DNA of 7,358 nt from Verrucomicrobiota bacterium (GTDB lineage: Bacteria > Verrucomicrobiota > Verrucomicrobiia > Opitutales > UBA2995): assembly GCA_027297085.1 (NCBI GenBank), contig JAPUIL010000489.1, positions 1 through 7,358 on the forward strand. The letters are read 5' to 3'. The notes beneath the pieces are model-generated. The model worked only from the letters and a program-made list of their open reading frames with translations. It was not told the origin of the DNA and made no database searches. The position numbers and the translations under genes were made by a program. Shown piece after piece: positions 6,630 to 7,358 of this stretch. Each line of letters begins with the position of its first letter. Within the stretch, counting starts at the first letter, position 1.

Positions 6630-7300
6630 ATGGCCTCCTTCTCAACCACGGCGACCGAAATATAACGGGTGGCTTCCTCACCCAGGCTGTGCTCTTTGTC
6701 GCCGATCTTGATATGCAGGGAATTTCCGAACGCTTCCTTATTAACCACCGTAAAACGGGTGCTGGGGTACAATCCCATATCCCCCAGATAGCGCAGAAGT
6801 GAGGGGTCGTGATCGTTCACCTGCACCACCTCAACCGTGGTGCCCACCGCAACTCCGGACAATGGCTGGGAAGATAACTTACGCACCTTGAGTGATTTGC
6901 TCGGGATCGGGTGCCCATGCGGATCGACGGTTGGATTTCCCAGCGCCTTGGCCATGCGATCCTCGAGGTCTTCGGAGATCACATGCTCGAGCTTTTCCGC
7001 CTCGTCATGTACTTTATCCCACGGCACCCCAAGGGCTTTCGTGAGATAGAGTTCGATCAAGCGGTGGTGCCGGACGACTTCGAGTGCGATCATTTCGCCG
7101 TTTGGTTTCAGGCGCACACCGCGGTAGGGCATGTATTCGATCAGGTCCATGTCCGAGTCGGCGACCTTCTGAATCATGTTCGTCACAGACGCCGGGCGAT
7201 GATCCAGGCGTTCTGCCAGCGCTGAGGTGGATACCCACTCCTCACCGTGGCGAAGCTCATAGATGCTCTTCAGAAAATTCTCAACGGCATTTGAAATCAT
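6626..7300 (-). CDS. DtxR/MntR-family metal-dependent regulator
   Basis: A 224-residue cytoplasmic repressor-type protein, first gene of the operon. Counting from ATG 7298-7300: winged helix-turn-helix about 1-66, with recognition helix near 'RPASVTNMIQKVADSD'; metal-binding and dimer domain about 67-140; C-terminal FeoA/SH3-like domain about 146-220. Candidate metal ligands are H79, E83, H98, E102, E105 and H106, numbers that coincide with C. diphtheriae DtxR. E102 replaces the DtxR Cys and matches the Glu of MntR, which leans towards manganese. However, N8 stands where MntR has Asp8 and DtxR has Met10, so the first site is incomplete. With metal bound it should repress its own operon. The ATG is preceded by GAGA at seven-base spacing; the TTG at 7306 lies too close to that site. 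Its TGA overlaps the oxidase ATG. Family is certain; the metal is a guess. Confidence 0.93.
   Translation of the reverse strand: MISNAVENFLKSIYELRHGEEWVSTSALAERLDHRPASVTNMIQKVADSDMDLIEYMPYRGVRLKPNGEMIALEVVRHHRLIELYLTKALGVPWDKVHDEAEKLEHVISEDLEDRMAKALGNPTVDPHGHPIPSKSLKVRKLSSQPLSGVAVGTTVEVVQVNDHDPSLLRYLGDMGLYPSTRFTVVNKEAFGNSLHIKIGDKEHSLGEEATRYISVAVVEKEAI
6634..6640 (-). promoter_or_regulatory. Ribosome binding site AAGGAGG for the oxidase gene
   Basis: A consensus AAGGAGG (6640-6634, - strand) lies in the last codons of the regulator gene. It is four bases from ATG 6629 and seven from the adjacent ATG 6626. The spacing favours the second ATG, which would shorten the protein by one residue. Confidence 0.75.
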
Positions 7301-7312
7301 CTCCAATTCTCT

Positions 7313-7349
7313 TTAAAAAATTTAATTCGGTGCCTGACCATCCTTGCAA
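7313..7349 (-). promoter_or_regulatory. Possible promoter and AT-rich operator of the metal operon
   Basis: On the - strand TTGCAA (7349-7344) and TTAAAT (7325-7320), 18 bases apart, could be -35 and -10 boxes for the DtxR-family gene. A 13-base AT palindrome, TTAAA-TTT-TTTAA (7325-7313), overlaps the -10 box and might be where the repressor binds. The match is weak (four of six in each box), the leader would be only about 12 bases, and the window ends at 7358, so a promoter further out is possible. Confidence 0.3.
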
Positions 7350-7358
7350 TCGGCCCTC

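Noticed and set aside
5481..6665. A 394-codon open frame on the + strand
   Set aside because: It lies antisense to the multicopper oxidase, whose copper motifs are complete. Its translation is rich in R, H and V without any recognisable domain, as expected of a shadow frame in G+C-rich DNA.
7301..7306. Regulator starting at TTG 7306
   Set aside because: It adds two residues only and sits too close to the purine stretch. ATG 7300 has better spacing and gives metal-ligand numbering matching DtxR.

Overview
The window looks like part of a free-living, probably aquatic bacterium of the Planctomycetes-Verrucomicrobia-Chlamydiae superphylum. Verrucomicrobiota (Opitutae-like), Kiritimatiellota/Lentisphaerota or Planctomycetota would all fit. 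The reasons are the DUF1501 C-terminus, a secreted parallel beta-helix protein directly coupled to a secreted formylglycine sulfatase, and a CACGGAT-rich intergenic inverted repeat of a kind I associate with such genomes. This is recognition from memory, not a database result.

Layout. Two blocks converge. On the + strand are the 3' end of a DUF1501 gene (1-195), a repeat-bearing intergenic region (196-445), a secreted right-handed beta-helix protein (446-2368) and, two bases later, a secreted S1-type sulfatase (2371-3750). A 222-base convergent intergenic region follows. It holds a degenerate heptamer array and a clear rho-independent terminator that serves the - strand. On the - strand, transcribed from the right edge leftwards, is a tight four-gene operon: DtxR/MntR-type regulator (6626-7300), two-domain multicopper oxidase (5589-6629), ZIP-family metal transporter with an extra extracytoplasmic N-terminal domain (4433-5599), and a membrane-anchored cupredoxin (3973-4431). 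Every junction in that operon overlaps or is one base long, and the three downstream genes each have a purine-rich Shine-Dalgarno sequence inside the preceding gene.

How the genes may work together. The + block fits breakdown of a sulfated polysaccharide outside the cytoplasm: the beta-helix protein would bind or cleave the glycan and the sulfatase would remove sulfate esters. The - block reads as a metal module: a metal-sensing repressor, a copper oxidase able in principle to oxidise Mn(II), Fe(II) or Cu(I), a ZIP permease with an outward-facing beta domain, and a small blue-copper-like protein. By analogy with the yeast Fet3-Ftr1 ferroxidase-permease pair, oxidation and transport may be coupled. 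This is the most interesting system in the window, and its metal is not determined by the sequence.

The two blocks differ in style. The + genes have no good Shine-Dalgarno sequence and look less G+C rich than the - operon. They may have different histories.
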